Below, piece by piece: positions 9,826-23,564 of a DNA stretch of 64,000 nucleotides (its first letter is position 1; each line of letters opens with the position of its first letter). The stretch comes from Pelomonas caseinilytica (GTDB lineage: Bacteria; Pseudomonadota; Gammaproteobacteria; Burkholderiales; Burkholderiaceae_C). Made by a program: the position numbers and the translations under genes. Where the stretch lies: the NCBI RefSeq assembly GCF_021353235.1, contig NZ_JAJTWT010000006.1, forward strand, positions 62,001-126,000, written 5' to 3'. The notes beneath the pieces are model-generated. The model made no database searches. It was not told where the DNA came from and saw only the letters and a program-made list of their open reading frames with translations.

Positions 9826-10347
9826 TCACAACGGGCGATGGGCGTCGCGGTCCGGTGCGCGCCGCTGCGGCGCCAGCAGCAGCACGCTGGCCACCGGCCA
9901 CAGCAGCGCCTCGAAGACCGGCGCCAGCAGCACGCTCCAGCCCGGCCACATGCCGCCGACGATCATCCGCACGACCAGCGCCAGCACATGGGCGGCGAAG
10001 AACAGCGGCAGCACCTGGATGGACTGCGCACCCAGCGAGAACCACGGCAGGCGGCGGTGCAGCGAGATGGCGCCGAAGCTCAGGCCGCTGTAGGCCAGGG
10101 CATGCTGGCCGAGCAGGGCGCCGTCGTGCACGTCGATGAGCAGGCCGAAGACGAAGGCCCACAGCACGCCGACGCGGCGCGGCTGGTGCACGCCCCAGAA
10201 CACCAGCACCACGGCCAGCACGTCGGGCATGGCGGCCAGGCGCCCCATGGGCACCATGTCGATCATCAGCGCGACGACCAGCGTGAAGACGATGAACCAG
10301 GGGTTGGCGGGAAGGAGCAGCTTTTCGGCTGCGCGCGGCATGATCAT
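9826..10347 (-). CDS. mreD: Rod shape-determining protein MreD
   Basis: Small integral membrane component of the elongasome; it links MreC and the cytoskeleton to the wall synthases. The 173-residue product has about five membrane segments, with family stretches NPWFIVFTLVVALMIDMVPM, PDVLAVVLVFWGVHQPRRVG and FVFGLLIDVHDGALLGQHAL. I chose the ATG giving MIMPRAAEKLLLPANPW; an ATG two codons later is equally possible. The start region is duplicated at the mreC 3' end, 104 bp away, apparently by insertion of a repeat between what were probably overlapping genes. Confidence 0.93.
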   Translation of the reverse strand: MIMPRAAEKLLLPANPWFIVFTLVVALMIDMVPMGRLAAMPDVLAVVLVFWGVHQPRRVGVLWAFVFGLLIDVHDGALLGQHALAYSGLSFGAISLHRRLPWFSLGAQSIQVLPLFFAAHVLALVVRMIVGGMWPGWSVLLAPVFEALLWPVASVLLLAPQRRAPDRDAHRPL

Positions 10348-10358
10348 GGCGCGCTCCC
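10339..10358. repeat. Direct repeat, mreD-start copy
   Basis: catgatcatggcgcgctccc at the mreD start recurs at 10443-10463 with a one-base indel. The two copies flank an 84-bp GC-rich element, as a target duplication would. Confidence 0.8.
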
Positions 10359-10442
10359 CTCGGGCCGCGCGCCGGGCCGCCCCAAGCAAGGCCCGGCCCC
10401 CGCGGGGGGGCGCCGCAGAGCGGCGGGGGGCTGACATGCCCG
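10359..10442. repeat. GC-rich inserted element between mreC and mreD
   Basis: Eighty-four bases, nearly all G/C, beginning with the 29-bp dispersed repeat (second copy of 9684-9712) and rich in short palindromes. It is bounded by direct repeats that each carry the mreC-stop/mreD-start junction, which suggests it was inserted there. Confidence 0.7.
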
Positions 10443-10463
10443 CATGATCATGGCGCGGCTCCC
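10443..10463. repeat. Direct repeat, mreC-stop copy
   Basis: Partner of 10339-10358. It includes the mreC TGA stop. In the uninterrupted arrangement, the mreC stop and mreD start would have overlapped in ATGATCATG. Confidence 0.8.
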
Positions 10464-11440
10464 GAGGCCTTGGCGGCGGCCTTCTCGGCGCGCTCGGCCT
10501 TCTTGGCGGCGCGCACGGCGGCCTTGGTCTCGGCGGCCGAAGCGGCTTCTGCGGCGGCGGCGACCTCGGCCTCCCTCTTGGCCGCGACGTGGCGGTCCAG
10601 CGGCTGCAGCACCAGCACGTGGCGGGCGCTGTCGGGCTGGGCGATGGGGGCCAGCAGCACCTGGGCGAAGCTGGAGTCGCCGCGGCGCTCCACGACGGCC
10701 ACCTTGGCCACAGGCAGCCCCGGCGGGTAGACGCCGTCCAGCCCCGAGGTCGTCATCAGGTCGCCCACCTTCACGTCGGCATTGGCGGCCAGGAAGCGCA
10801 GCTCCATGCCGCTGCCGTCGGCGCGCCCGATGGCGACATTGCGCATCTGGGTGCGGGCGTTCAGCAGCGGGATGGCCGCATCCTTGTCGGTCAGCAGCGT
10901 CACCTCGCTGGACAGCGGGTAGACCCGCGTCACCTGGCCCAGGACGCCGGCCTCGTTGATGACGGGCGAGCCGGCCGACACGCCCTGGGTGGCGCCGCGG
11001 TCGATGACCACGCGGCGGGAGAAGGGGTCGGGTGCCTCGAAGAGCACCTCGGCCGCGATGGACGCCACGCTCAGCGCCGGCTGCAGCACCAGCAGCTTGC
11101 GCAGGCGGTCGTTCTCGGCCTGCAGGGCCTCGGCGCGCGACAGGCGCTCGGCCTGCTGGGCCAACTGACGCCGGGCCAGGTCTTCGGCCGCCATGGCGCG
11201 CTTGGTGCCGCGCAGGTAGTCGCCGGCCGTCTCCCAGGCATCCACGGGGGCGAGCAGCAGGCGCTGGACCGGCTGCAGCACGAGGGCCAGGGCGGCGCGG
11301 GCGGGCTGCATGACGTGGAAACGGGCGTCGGCCACCATCAGCAGCAGGGCCAGCGCCGAACACAGCGCGAGCTTGGTCAGCGCCGACGGACCCTGGCGGA
11401 AGAACGGCGGTGGGGTGCGGTCGAGGGTGCCGAAGGGCAT
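10448..11440 (-). CDS. mreC: Rod shape-determining protein MreC
   Basis: Periplasmic scaffold of the elongasome that activates PBP2. It has 330 residues: a membrane anchor at about 20-40, a coiled coil (about 70-115, LARRQLAQQAERLSRAEALQ), then the beta-barrel domain with VVIDRGATQGVSAGSPVINE and GVLGQVTRVYPLSSEVTLLT. The C-terminal 45 residues are an Ala/Lys/Glu-rich tail, probably disordered. The ATG at 11438-11440 gives MPFGTLDRTPPPFFRQG, the usual family start in betaproteobacteria. It follows mreB after a 148-bp spacer that holds a long inverted repeat. Confidence 0.95.
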   Translation of the reverse strand: MPFGTLDRTPPPFFRQGPSALTKLALCSALALLLMVADARFHVMQPARAALALVLQPVQRLLLAPVDAWETAGDYLRGTKRAMAAEDLARRQLAQQAERLSRAEALQAENDRLRKLLVLQPALSVASIAAEVLFEAPDPFSRRVVIDRGATQGVSAGSPVINEAGVLGQVTRVYPLSSEVTLLTDKDAAIPLLNARTQMRNVAIGRADGSGMELRFLAANADVKVGDLMTTSGLDGVYPPGLPVAKVAVVERRGDSSFAQVLLAPIAQPDSARHVLVLQPLDRHVAAKREAEVAAAAEAASAAETKAAVRAAKKAERAEKAAAKASGAAP

Positions 11441-11484
11441 GGCGCCGCGGAATCAGGCGGTGAAGTGCGGGGGGCGCACGAAAG

Positions 11485-11558
11485 GCAACCACAGAGGCAC
11501 GGAGCCACAGAGGAAATCCGAAGCTTTCTTCTCCGTGGCTCTGTGCCTCTGTGGTTGC
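11485..11558. repeat. Long inverted repeat (CCACAGAGGCAC family), mreB-mreC spacer
   Basis: A 28-bp inverted repeat (11485-11512 with 11531-11558, two mismatches, 18-nt loop) with core gcaaccacagaggcac. The same core, again as an inverted repeat, occurs at 49387-49464. On the minus strand the right end is not followed by a T run. It is a dispersed palindromic repeat family. Confidence 0.9.
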
Positions 11559-11588
11559 ATTTTTCTCAGGACGGGATCGAGCCTGCCT

Positions 11589-13085
<1,497 letters not shown>

Positions 13086-13104
13086 TTACATCTGAAAACC
13101 CTTC

Positions 13105-13400
13105 ATGAGCCTCACCCCTGACGACGTGAGCCGCATCGCCCATCTGGCGCGGCTGGAGCTGCAGCCGGCCGAGTCCGACGCCTTGCTCGGGCAGCTCAAC
13201 GGCTTCTTCAAGATCGTGGACCAGATGAGCGCCGTCGACACGGCCGGCATCGAGCCGCTGTACACGCCGCTGTCGGCCGTGCAGCAGGTGCAGCTGCGCC
13301 TGCGCGACGACGTGGTTACCGAGAGCAACCAGCGCGAGCTCAACCAGAAAAGCGCCCCGGCCGTCGAGGACGGCCTCTTCCTCGTTCCCAAGGTCATCGA

Positions 13401-13404
<4 letters not shown>
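13105..13404 (+). CDS. gatC: Asp-tRNA(Asn)/Glu-tRNA(Gln) amidotransferase subunit C
   Basis: Small subunit of the GatCAB amidotransferase, which makes Gln-tRNA(Gln) and/or Asn-tRNA(Asn) from misacylated precursors; GatC stabilises the GatA-GatB contact. It has 99 residues, starting [20 protein letters not shown], with [20 protein letters not shown] in the middle and the C-terminal [13 protein letters not shown] that is characteristic of the family. Its stop overlaps the gatA start by 4 bp. The start lies 21 bp downstream of the nested palindrome. Confidence 0.97.
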
Positions 13405-14891
<1,487 letters not shown>

Positions 14892-14893
14892 AC

Positions 14894-16345
14894 ATGCCTA
14901 CAACGCCCAAACTCATCCGCGGCTACGAGGTCGTCATCGGCCTCGAGAACCACGTCCAGCTCTCCACGCAGAGCAAGATCTTCAGCGGCAGCTCGACCGC
15001 CTTCGGCGCGGCGCCCAACACCCAGGCCTCGCCCGTGGACCTGGCCCTGCCCGGCACCCTGCCGGTGCTCAACCGTGCCGCGGTGGAGCGCGCCATCCGC
15101 TTCGGCCTGGCCGTGGGCGCGAAGGTGGCGCCGCTGTCCATCTTCGCCCGCAAGAACTATTTCTACCCCGACCTGCCCAAGGGCTACCAGATCAGCCAGT
15201 TCGAGATCCCGGTGGTGCAGGGTGGTTCGGTCGAGTTCTTCGTCGGCGACGTGAAGCACAAGGTCAACCTGACCCGAGCCCACCTCGAGGAAGACGCGGG
15301 CAAGAGCCTGCACGAGGACTACCACGGCCAGTCCGGCATTGACCTCAACCGCGCCGGCACGCCGCTGCTGGAGATCGTCTCCGAGCCCGACATGCGCTCC
15401 GCCCAGGAGGCGGCCGAGTACGCCAAGACCCTGCACGCGCTGGTGATGTGGCTGGGCATCTGCGACGGCAACATGCAGGAAGGCAGCTTCCGTTGCGACG
15501 TCAACGTGTCGGTGCGCAAGCCCGGCGAGCCCTTCGGCACGCGGCGCGAGATCAAGAACCTCAACAGCTTCCGCTTCCTCGTCGACGCGGTGAACTACGA
15601 GGTCAACTGGCAGATCGACGAGATCGAAGATGGCCGCAAGATCCAGCAGGCCACGGTGCTCTACAACCCCGACACCGGCGAGACCCGCGCCATGCGCAGC
15701 AAGGAGGACTCGGCCGACTACCGCTATTTCCCCGACCCCGACCTGCCGCCGCTGGTGATCGCGCCGGAGTGGGTGGAGCGGGTGAAGGGCGAGATGCCCG
15801 AGCTGCCGGCCGTGATGGCCGCGCGCTTCGTGGAGCAGGACGGCCTGCCGGCCTACGACGCGACCATGATGACGCAGAGCCTGGCCACGGCCCGCTACTA
15901 CGAGGCCGCCAAGGCGGCCGGCGCGCCGCCCAAGCTGGTGGCGAACTGGGTGATGGGCGAGATCAGCAAACGGCTCAACGCCGCGGACATCGAGATCGAC
16001 GCGGCACCGGTCGGGCCGGCGCTGCTGGCACGGCTCATCGGCCGCATCGCCGATGGCACCATCTCCAACAACGCCGCCAAGCAGGTGTTCGAGTCACTGT
16101 GGAGCGGTGAATCCACCGACGTGGACGCCGTCATCGACGCCAAGGGCCTCAAGCAGGTCAGCGACACCGGCGCCATCGAGGCCATCCTCGACGAGGTGCT
16201 GGCGGCCAACCCGAAGTCCGTCGACGAATACCGCGCCGGCAAGGACAAGGCCTTCAACGCCCTCGTCGGCCAGGCCATGAAGGCGACCAAGGGCAAGGCC
16301 AATCCGGCCCTGGTCAACGAGCTGCTGAAGAAGAAGCTCGGCTGA
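14894..16345 (+). CDS. gatB: Asp-tRNA(Asn)/Glu-tRNA(Gln) amidotransferase subunit B
   Basis: Kinase/tRNA-binding subunit of GatCAB that phosphorylates the misacylated tRNA and receives ammonia from GatA. It has 483 residues: N-terminal GatB cradle with [36 protein letters not shown] and [12 protein letters not shown], helical middle domain, and C-terminal YqeY-like tail ending [17 protein letters not shown]. The ATG at 14894 is placed by the conserved N-terminus; the frame is open far upstream across gatA but that is not coding. It is last in gatCAB. Confidence 0.98.
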   Translation: MPTTPKLIRGYEVVIGLENHVQLSTQSKIFSGSSTAFGAAPNTQASPVDLALPGTLPVLNRAAVERAIRFGLAVGAKVAPLSIFARKNYFYPDLPKGYQISQFEIPVVQGGSVEFFVGDVKHKVNLTRAHLEEDAGKSLHEDYHGQSGIDLNRAGTPLLEIVSEPDMRSAQEAAEYAKTLHALVMWLGICDGNMQEGSFRCDVNVSVRKPGEPFGTRREIKNLNSFRFLVDAVNYEVNWQIDEIEDGRKIQQATVLYNPDTGETRAMRSKEDSADYRYFPDPDLPPLVIAPEWVERVKGEMPELPAVMAARFVEQDGLPAYDATMMTQSLATARYYEAAKAAGAPPKLVANWVMGEISKRLNAADIEIDAAPVGPALLARLIGRIADGTISNNAAKQVFESLWSGESTDVDAVIDAKGLKQVSDTGAIEAILDEVLAANPKSVDEYRAGKDKAFNALVGQAMKATKGKANPALVNELLKKKLG

Positions 16346-16376
16346 GGCCGCCCCGGGCAGGCCGGGTCGCCGGCCG

Positions 16377-17075
16377 CTACTTCGAGGCGGTGGACGGCTT
16401 GGGCGTGGGCGGCGGTGCCGACCGGGGCAGCTCGTTCAAGGGCGGCAGCGTGCCTGGCGCGGCGCCGGCCCAGAGCTTGCGCAGCCGCGCCAGCTCGGCG
16501 TCGAAGCGCGTGTTGATGCGCACGATCTCGGCCTTCTGGTTCTCGATGAGCACCTGCTGCGCCTCGATGCTGGCGTCGTTGGCGTCCAGGGCCTGCTTGA
16601 GCTTGGGCGGCAGCGGCTTGCCCTTGTAGAACTCGGCCTCGTCCAGCAGCGGCTTGCGCTCCTGGTTCAGGTCCTTGATGCGGCGCTCGGAGATCCGGGT
16701 GGCCTTGTTGGCATCGTCCAGCGCCACGTTGCGGGCGCGCTGGTGGGCGGCCTCGTTGGGGTAGCGCTGGATCAGCGTGCGGTCGCGGCGGATGGCGTCG
16801 AGCTGGGCGACGCGCTCGGCGGCGGCGCGGCGGTCGGCGGCCTCCTTGGCGGCACGCTCCTCCGGGCTCAGGAAGGGCGGCAGCGTGGCGCGCTGCGAGC
16901 CATCGGGGTTGAGCACGCGCTGCTCGCGCGAGGTGCATTCCGGGATGGGCCGGTCGCTCGTCAGCTTGCGCCCGTCGGCCGTTGTGCAGGTGTAGATGCC
17001 CCTGCCCGGCACGCCGTCCTGGGCCTGGGCGGCGGTGGCAATCAGCAGTGCGGCGACGAAGGGCAGCAGGCGCAT
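16377..17075 (-). CDS. Exported DUF4124 domain-containing protein
   Basis: A 232-residue protein with a signal peptide (MRLLPFVAALLIATAAQAQD), then a DUF4124 module (about 20-55: GIYTCTTADGRKLTSDRPIP with paired cysteines) and a long charged helical region (about 75-205) that looks coiled coil, ending in a Pro-rich tail. DUF4124 is common in exported betaproteobacterial proteins; its role is not established. The ATG at 17073-17075 is fixed by the signal peptide. It starts 7 bp after the pyrE stop on the same strand, so it is probably co-transcribed with pyrE. Confidence 0.85.
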   Translation of the reverse strand: MRLLPFVAALLIATAAQAQDGVPGRGIYTCTTADGRKLTSDRPIPECTSREQRVLNPDGSQRATLPPFLSPEERAAKEAADRRAAAERVAQLDAIRRDRTLIQRYPNEAAHQRARNVALDDANKATRISERRIKDLNQERKPLLDEAEFYKGKPLPPKLKQALDANDASIEAQQVLIENQKAEIVRINTRFDAELARLRKLWAGAAPGTLPPLNELPRSAPPPTPKPSTASK

Positions 17076-17082
17076 CGGTGGC

Positions 17083-17751
17083 TCAGACCCCGTAGCGTTC
17101 GCGATAGGCCAGCACCGCCGGGCGATGGGCGGCCAGCTCGGGCGCGCCCTCCAGGTAGGCCAGCAGGTCGGCCAGGCCGGCCACGGCCACCACCGGCAGG
17201 CCGTAGCGCTGCTGCACCTGCTGGACGGCGGACAGCGGGCTGTCGACACCGTTCTCGGCGGCCTTTTCCTGGCGGTCCAGCGCGATGGCGACGCCGCAGG
17301 GCCTGGCCCCGGCGGCTTCGATCATCTGGATGGACTCGCGCACCGAGGTGCCGGCGGATATGACGTCGTCGATGATGAGCACGCGGCCCTTGACCGGCGC
17401 GCCGACCAGGGTGCCGCCCTCGCCGTGGTCCTTGGCTTCCTTGCGGTTGTAGGCGAAGGGCAGGTTGTGGCCGCGGCGCGCCAGCTCCATCGCCACCGCG
17501 GCGGCCAGGGTGATGCCCTTGTAGGCGGGGCCGAAGATCATGTCGAAGGCCAGGCCCGAGGCGATCAGCCGCTCGGCGTAGAAGCCGGCCAGGCGGCCGA
17601 GCTTGGCGCCGTCGTCGAACAGGCCGGCGTTGAAGAAGTAGGGGCTCAGCCGCCCCGCTTTGGTCTTGAACTCGCCGAAACGCAGCACGCCCGCCTCGAC
17701 GGCGAAGGCGACGAAGGACTGGGCGAGGGAGTCGGTGGGTGCGGCGGACAT
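17083..17751 (-). CDS. pyrE: Orotate phosphoribosyltransferase
   Basis: Converts orotate and PRPP to OMP in pyrimidine synthesis (cytoplasm). The 222-residue product matches the family length. Visible motifs are [19 protein letters not shown] near the N-terminus, [34 protein letters not shown] (the catalytic flexible loop) and the PRPP-binding [19 protein letters not shown]. The ATG lies at 17749-17751. It is followed at 7 bp by the DUF4124 gene. Confidence 0.98.
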   Translation of the reverse strand: MSAAPTDSLAQSFVAFAVEAGVLRFGEFKTKAGRLSPYFFNAGLFDDGAKLGRLAGFYAERLIASGLAFDMIFGPAYKGITLAAAVAMELARRGHNLPFAYNRKEAKDHGEGGTLVGAPVKGRVLIIDDVISAGTSVRESIQMIEAAGARPCGVAIALDRQEKAAENGVDSPLSAVQQVQQRYGLPVVAVAGLADLLAYLEGAPELAAHRPAVLAYRERYGV

Positions 17752-17775
17752 GTCCGCGCGATTCTAGGGGGCAGG

Positions 17776-17810
17776 AAAACCGGCCCGACCCCTAGAAGGA
17801 GCCGGGCCGG
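17776..17810 (-). terminator. Rho-independent terminator of the TonB receptor gene
   Basis: Read on the minus strand: 8-bp GC stem (17803-17810 with 17780-17787), 15-nt loop, then TTTT at 17779-17776. It lies 48 bp after the receptor stop codon and before pyrE. Confidence 0.8.
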
Positions 17811-17857
17811 GCGGTGGTTTCACCGAGTCGCTGCCGCGACCGGTTTGTCGTCAGGCG

Positions 17858-20173
<2,316 letters not shown>

Positions 20174-20360
20174 GGGAAATCCTCGGGTTGTTCGGGGGGA
20201 CGATCGGGGGGATACAGCGAAAGACCGGGCACTTCCCCAGTGCCTCTTGATTGCTACGGAATAGTAAGGATCACGTGACGGTTTCGTGATGAAAGCGCCC
20301 GTGGTGTTGTGCGTTCGCCGCACTGCGATACTGACGCGACGCAGCCCTCCTCATAGAAAG

Positions 20361-21143
20361 ATGCGCTTCATCACCGCCAACCTCAACGGCGTCCGCTCCG
20401 CCGCCAGTAAGGGTTTCTTCGACTGGCTCGACCGTCAGGAAGCTGATGCCGTCGGCGTGCAGGAACTCAAGGCCCAGGCCGACGTCGTCGAGAGCCAGTT
20501 CCGCAGCTGCAACCACCTCAACGGCCACTTCCACTACGCCCAGAAGAAGGGCTATTCGGGCGTAGGCCTGTACACCAAGGAGGAGCCCAGCGACCTCGTC
20601 GTCGGCCTGGGCATCGACGAGTTCGACAGCGAGGGCCGCTGGGTCGAGAAGCGCTTCGACAAGCCCGGCCGCAAGCTCAGCCTGATCAGCGTCTATTTCC
20701 CCAGCGGCACCAGCGGCGAGGAGCGCCAGCAGGTCAAGTACCGCTTCCTGGCCGCCCTCTATCCGCACCTGATGGCGCTCAAGGCCGAGCGCGAGTTCAT
20801 CCTCGTGGCCGACGTCAACATCGCCCACAAGGAAATCGACCTCAAGAATTGGCGCAGCAACCAGAAGAACAGCGGCTTCCTGCCCGAGGAGCGGGCCTGG
20901 CTGACGCGGCTGTTCGACGAGGGCGGCGTGGTGGACGTCTTCCGCACGCTCAACGACAAGCCCGAGCAATACACCTGGTGGAGCGCACGCGGCGCCGCGC
21001 GGGCCAACAACGTCGGGTGGCGGCTGGACTACCACCTCGCCACGCCGGGCCTCGCCGCCCACGCGCGGCGCGAGGCCATCTACACGGGCCAGCTTTTCAG
21101 CGACCACGCGCCGCTGACCATTGACTACGACTTTTCGATCTGA
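20361..21143 (+). CDS. Exodeoxyribonuclease III (AP endonuclease)
   Basis: Mg-dependent endonuclease/exonuclease/phosphatase-family enzyme for base-excision repair. It has 260 residues. Active-site segments: MRFITANLNGVRSA (N), QELKAQ (metal-binding Glu), YFPSGTSGEERQ, LVADVNIAHKEIDL (Asp/Asn pair), WRLDYHLAT and the final SDHAPLTIDY (catalytic His). The sequence resembles the ExoA/XthA group. The ATG at 20361 is placed by the conserved start; earlier ATGs in frame at 20286 lack similarity. It is divergent from the TonB receptor across a 187-bp spacer. Confidence 0.95.
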   Translation: MRFITANLNGVRSAASKGFFDWLDRQEADAVGVQELKAQADVVESQFRSCNHLNGHFHYAQKKGYSGVGLYTKEEPSDLVVGLGIDEFDSEGRWVEKRFDKPGRKLSLISVYFPSGTSGEERQQVKYRFLAALYPHLMALKAEREFILVADVNIAHKEIDLKNWRSNQKNSGFLPEERAWLTRLFDEGGVVDVFRTLNDKPEQYTWWSARGAARANNVGWRLDYHLATPGLAAHARREAIYTGQLFSDHAPLTIDYDFSI

Positions 21144-21211
21144 GGCGGTCATGCGCGCCCCATGTCGGCGCGGGTCGTCTCAGAACCTTGCGACGAGGTA
21201 ACCACGCGCTA

Positions 21212-21237
21212 CCGCTGTCGGGAGGCTCCTACAGCGG
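21212..21237. repeat. Short inverted repeat after the exonuclease gene
   Basis: A perfect 7-bp inverted repeat (ccgctgt/acagcgg, 12-nt loop) in the 217-bp spacer between the exonuclease gene and the next exported-protein gene. There is no T run. The remainder of this spacer is unremarkable. Confidence 0.4.
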
Positions 21238-21360
21238 GTCTGGCCCAGGGCCGACCCCGGGCGTGAAGTCACCCTCCTAGAGTGGAACCCAGCCGGTGGA
21301 AATGCCCGGCCTCGCCGGTCGGCCTCCCGGGTCGGCCACCGCACTGAAAGGAGTTCCACG

Positions 21361-21828
21361 ATGCCCACGCTCAAGACCGTCACCAGCGCCATGACCGCCG
21401 CCGTCCTCGTCACCGGCATCGGCCTGGCCGTTGCCCAGACCGACACCCAGAACCAGCCGACCGACCCGATGGCCGCCGCCACGGCGAAGCCGACCAGCGA
21501 GCAGACCCCTGCCGACCCGAACGCACCGGCCACCGACGCCACCATGGCGGCCCAGGCCCAGCAACAGCAGCAGCCCGCTTACGACCCCAGCCGCACGACG
21601 CCGCCGGCCGATGGCACGACGGCCCCGCTGCCCCAGGACAGCACCGCCGCGACGCCTTCCACCGCGCCGGCCACCAACTCGATGAACTCCACGAACTCCA
21701 CGGCCACCACCACGCCGTCGGATTCGTCGATGAACTCGTCGACCACGACGTCCACCGACACCGGTTCGTCCAACAACTCGTCCTACCCGTCCGCGCCCGA
21801 GCGCGCCCCCCGCTCCGACCGCAACTGA
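21361..21828 (+). CDS. Exported low-complexity Ser/Thr/Pro/Ala-rich protein
   Basis: A 155-residue product with an N-terminal signal-like helix (VTSAMTAAVLVTGIGLAVAQ, about residues 7-26) and then a compositionally biased tail: Pro/Ala/Thr rich with glutamine and asparagine runs (AQAQQQQQP, NSMNSTNSTATTT, SSTTTSTDTGSSNNSS). It has no recognisable domain and is expected to be disordered outside the cytoplasm. A clear AAAGGAG ribosome-binding site precedes the ATG by 7 bp. It lies directly upstream of two L,D-transpeptidase-like genes, so a cell-envelope role is plausible, not shown. Confidence 0.7.
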   Translation: MPTLKTVTSAMTAAVLVTGIGLAVAQTDTQNQPTDPMAAATAKPTSEQTPADPNAPATDATMAAQAQQQQQPAYDPSRTTPPADGTTAPLPQDSTAATPSTAPATNSMNSTNSTATTTPSDSSMNSSTTTSTDTGSSNNSSYPSAPERAPRSDRN

Positions 21829-21861
21829 TCGAGCGCGAGCCCGTCTCCGCACCGCTGAATC

Positions 21862-22701
21862 ATGAGGTTCGGAGACCCTCCTGACGGCGACGCCACCCCC
21901 GGGTGGCGCGACGTCCTCATCGGCCTGCGCAACGGCGTGCTGATCGCCGCCGTGGCGCTTGCCGTTCTCTATCCCTTTCTCAGCCACCGGCTCTGGCGCT
22001 CCCCGGCACATCCGCCGGCGGCCCGCCCGGTGGCCGCACAGCCGGCGCCAGCGGCCGTCGCCGCACAACCCCCCATCGAGCGCCAGCTCGACTTCGGCCA
22101 CGTCCGCCCGCCCAGCGACGTGAACCGCGTGGCGGCCTGGGCCGTGCGCGAGGCCGACAACGGCGACCGCCCCTTCGCCATCGTCGACAAGCGCCGTGCC
22201 CAGGTCTACGTCTTTTCCCCGGGCGGCAAGCTGCTGGGCACCAGCCCGGTGCTGCTTGGCTACGCCGCCGGCGACCTGTCCGTCGCCGGCATCGGCCAGA
22301 AGGCCATCGAGGACATCCGGCCCCAGGAACGCACCACGCCGGCCGGCCGTTTCGAGTCCGCGCCGGGACGCAATTCGCTCGGCCACGACGTCGTCTGGGT
22401 GGACTACGAGGCAGCCGTGTCCATGCACCGCGTGAGGGCCACCAACCCCAAGGAGCGGCGCCTGGAGCGCCTGGCCACGCCCACGCCGGCCGACAACCGC
22501 ATCAGCTGGGGCTGCATCAACGTGCCGGTGCCCTTCTTCGACAGGATCGTCTGGCCCAACTTCGGCCATGGCCGCGCCATCGTCTACGTGCTGCCCGAGC
22601 AGCACACGCTGACGGCGTTCTTCCCTGCCGCCGCGGGCGGCCAGCCCCAGGTGCTCGCCCAGGCCTCGCTGCCACGGAAAAGTAACACCGCCAAACCGTG
22701 A
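21862..22701 (+). CDS. L,D-transpeptidase-like (YkuD-related) membrane-anchored protein
   Basis: A 279-residue protein with an uncleaved membrane anchor (about 18-40), a Pro/Ala linker and a YkuD-like domain (about 103-250). YkuD enzymes remodel peptidoglycan with a Cys nucleophile. Candidate catalytic residues are H189 (SMHRV) and C218 in SWGCINVP; the usual motif is [S/T]HGC, so a tryptophan replaces the histidine next to the glycine. It shares RPFAIVDKR, QERTTPAGRFE and VW-DY-A blocks with the next gene, so the pair arose by duplication. Activity and substrate are uncertain; it could act on peptidoglycan or another polymer. Confidence 0.75.
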   Translation: MRFGDPPDGDATPGWRDVLIGLRNGVLIAAVALAVLYPFLSHRLWRSPAHPPAARPVAAQPAPAAVAAQPPIERQLDFGHVRPPSDVNRVAAWAVREADNGDRPFAIVDKRRAQVYVFSPGGKLLGTSPVLLGYAAGDLSVAGIGQKAIEDIRPQERTTPAGRFESAPGRNSLGHDVVWVDYEAAVSMHRVRATNPKERRLERLATPTPADNRISWGCINVPVPFFDRIVWPNFGHGRAIVYVLPEQHTLTAFFPAAAGGQPQVLAQASLPRKSNTAKP

Positions 22702-22780
22702 AGTTCTTGTCTGGGTGTTACAGGCCCGGATTCCTAGACTGCCCCCAAGGCAGGCGCGGGGTTGCGCCTGCCAGTCGTGA

Positions 22781-23422
22781 GTGGGGCATCGGGTGGGCAG
22801 CAGTTGGGCGGGCCGGTTCAAGGCCGGGATTTGCGGCGTCGTCGTCGCGTTGGGGATGGTCGCCGCGGGCAGCGCGGCCGCCCAGGGGATTTCCAGGACA
22901 GCGCGGCCGGTGGCGGCCGACGCGCGCGACGGCAGGCCGTTCGCCATCGTCGACAAGCGCGCCGCGACGCTGGCCGTCTACGACGCCGAGGGCCGCCTGC
23001 TCGGCCGCGCCCCCGCACTGCTGGGCCTGACGCCGGGCGACGGCGAAGTGCCGGGCTCCCGCGGCAAGCTGCCGGCCTCGCTGACCCCGCAGGAGCGCAC
23101 CACCCCCGCGGGTCGTTTCGAAGCCCAGCCGGGCCATAACCTCCACGGTGAGCGCATCGTCTGGATCGACTACGACGCCAGCCTGGCCATCCACCGCCTG
23201 CGACCCGCGCCGGCCCGGGAGCGGCGGCCCGAACGGCTGGCCTCCGCCAACCCGCAGGACCACCGCATCACCCTGGGTTGCATCGTCGTCGACCCCGAAT
23301 TCTTCGAGCGCGTCGTGCTGGCCACGCTGGGCAGCGACCGCGGCGGCCTGGTCTACATCCTCCCCGAGAGCCAGCCGCTGATCGCCGCGGCCGGCGGCAC
23401 GCCGCACGCCGCGGCCCCCTGA
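22781..23422 (+). CDS. L,D-transpeptidase-like exported protein, paralogue of the upstream gene
   Basis: A 213-residue product with a signal-like segment (about 15-35, ending SAAAQG) and the same YkuD-like domain as its neighbour. Shared blocks are RPFAIVDKRAATLAVYD, LTPQERTTPAGRFE and IVWIDYDASLAIHRL. The putative catalytic residues are H138 and C167, here in TLGCIVV, so again the histidine of the usual [S/T]HGC motif is missing. The start is taken as the GTG at 22781, which leaves a signal peptide; no better ribosome-binding site decides it. A 79-bp gap separates the two paralogues. Confidence 0.68.
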   Translation: MGHRVGSSWAGRFKAGICGVVVALGMVAAGSAAAQGISRTARPVAADARDGRPFAIVDKRAATLAVYDAEGRLLGRAPALLGLTPGDGEVPGSRGKLPASLTPQERTTPAGRFEAQPGHNLHGERIVWIDYDASLAIHRLRPAPARERRPERLASANPQDHRITLGCIVVDPEFFERVVLATLGSDRGGLVYILPESQPLIAAAGGTPHAAAP

Positions 23423-23564
23423 CCCGACGCCGGTCCACCCGGGCAATCCCGGGGCCGGCGCTCCGTGCAAACGTCGTTGCAGGCTGGACAATTCCGGACC
23501 TTGCCGCGGGCCACCGCCCGCCTCCTGCCCGCGCACCCCGCGGGGCTCACCTGGAACGACTGAC

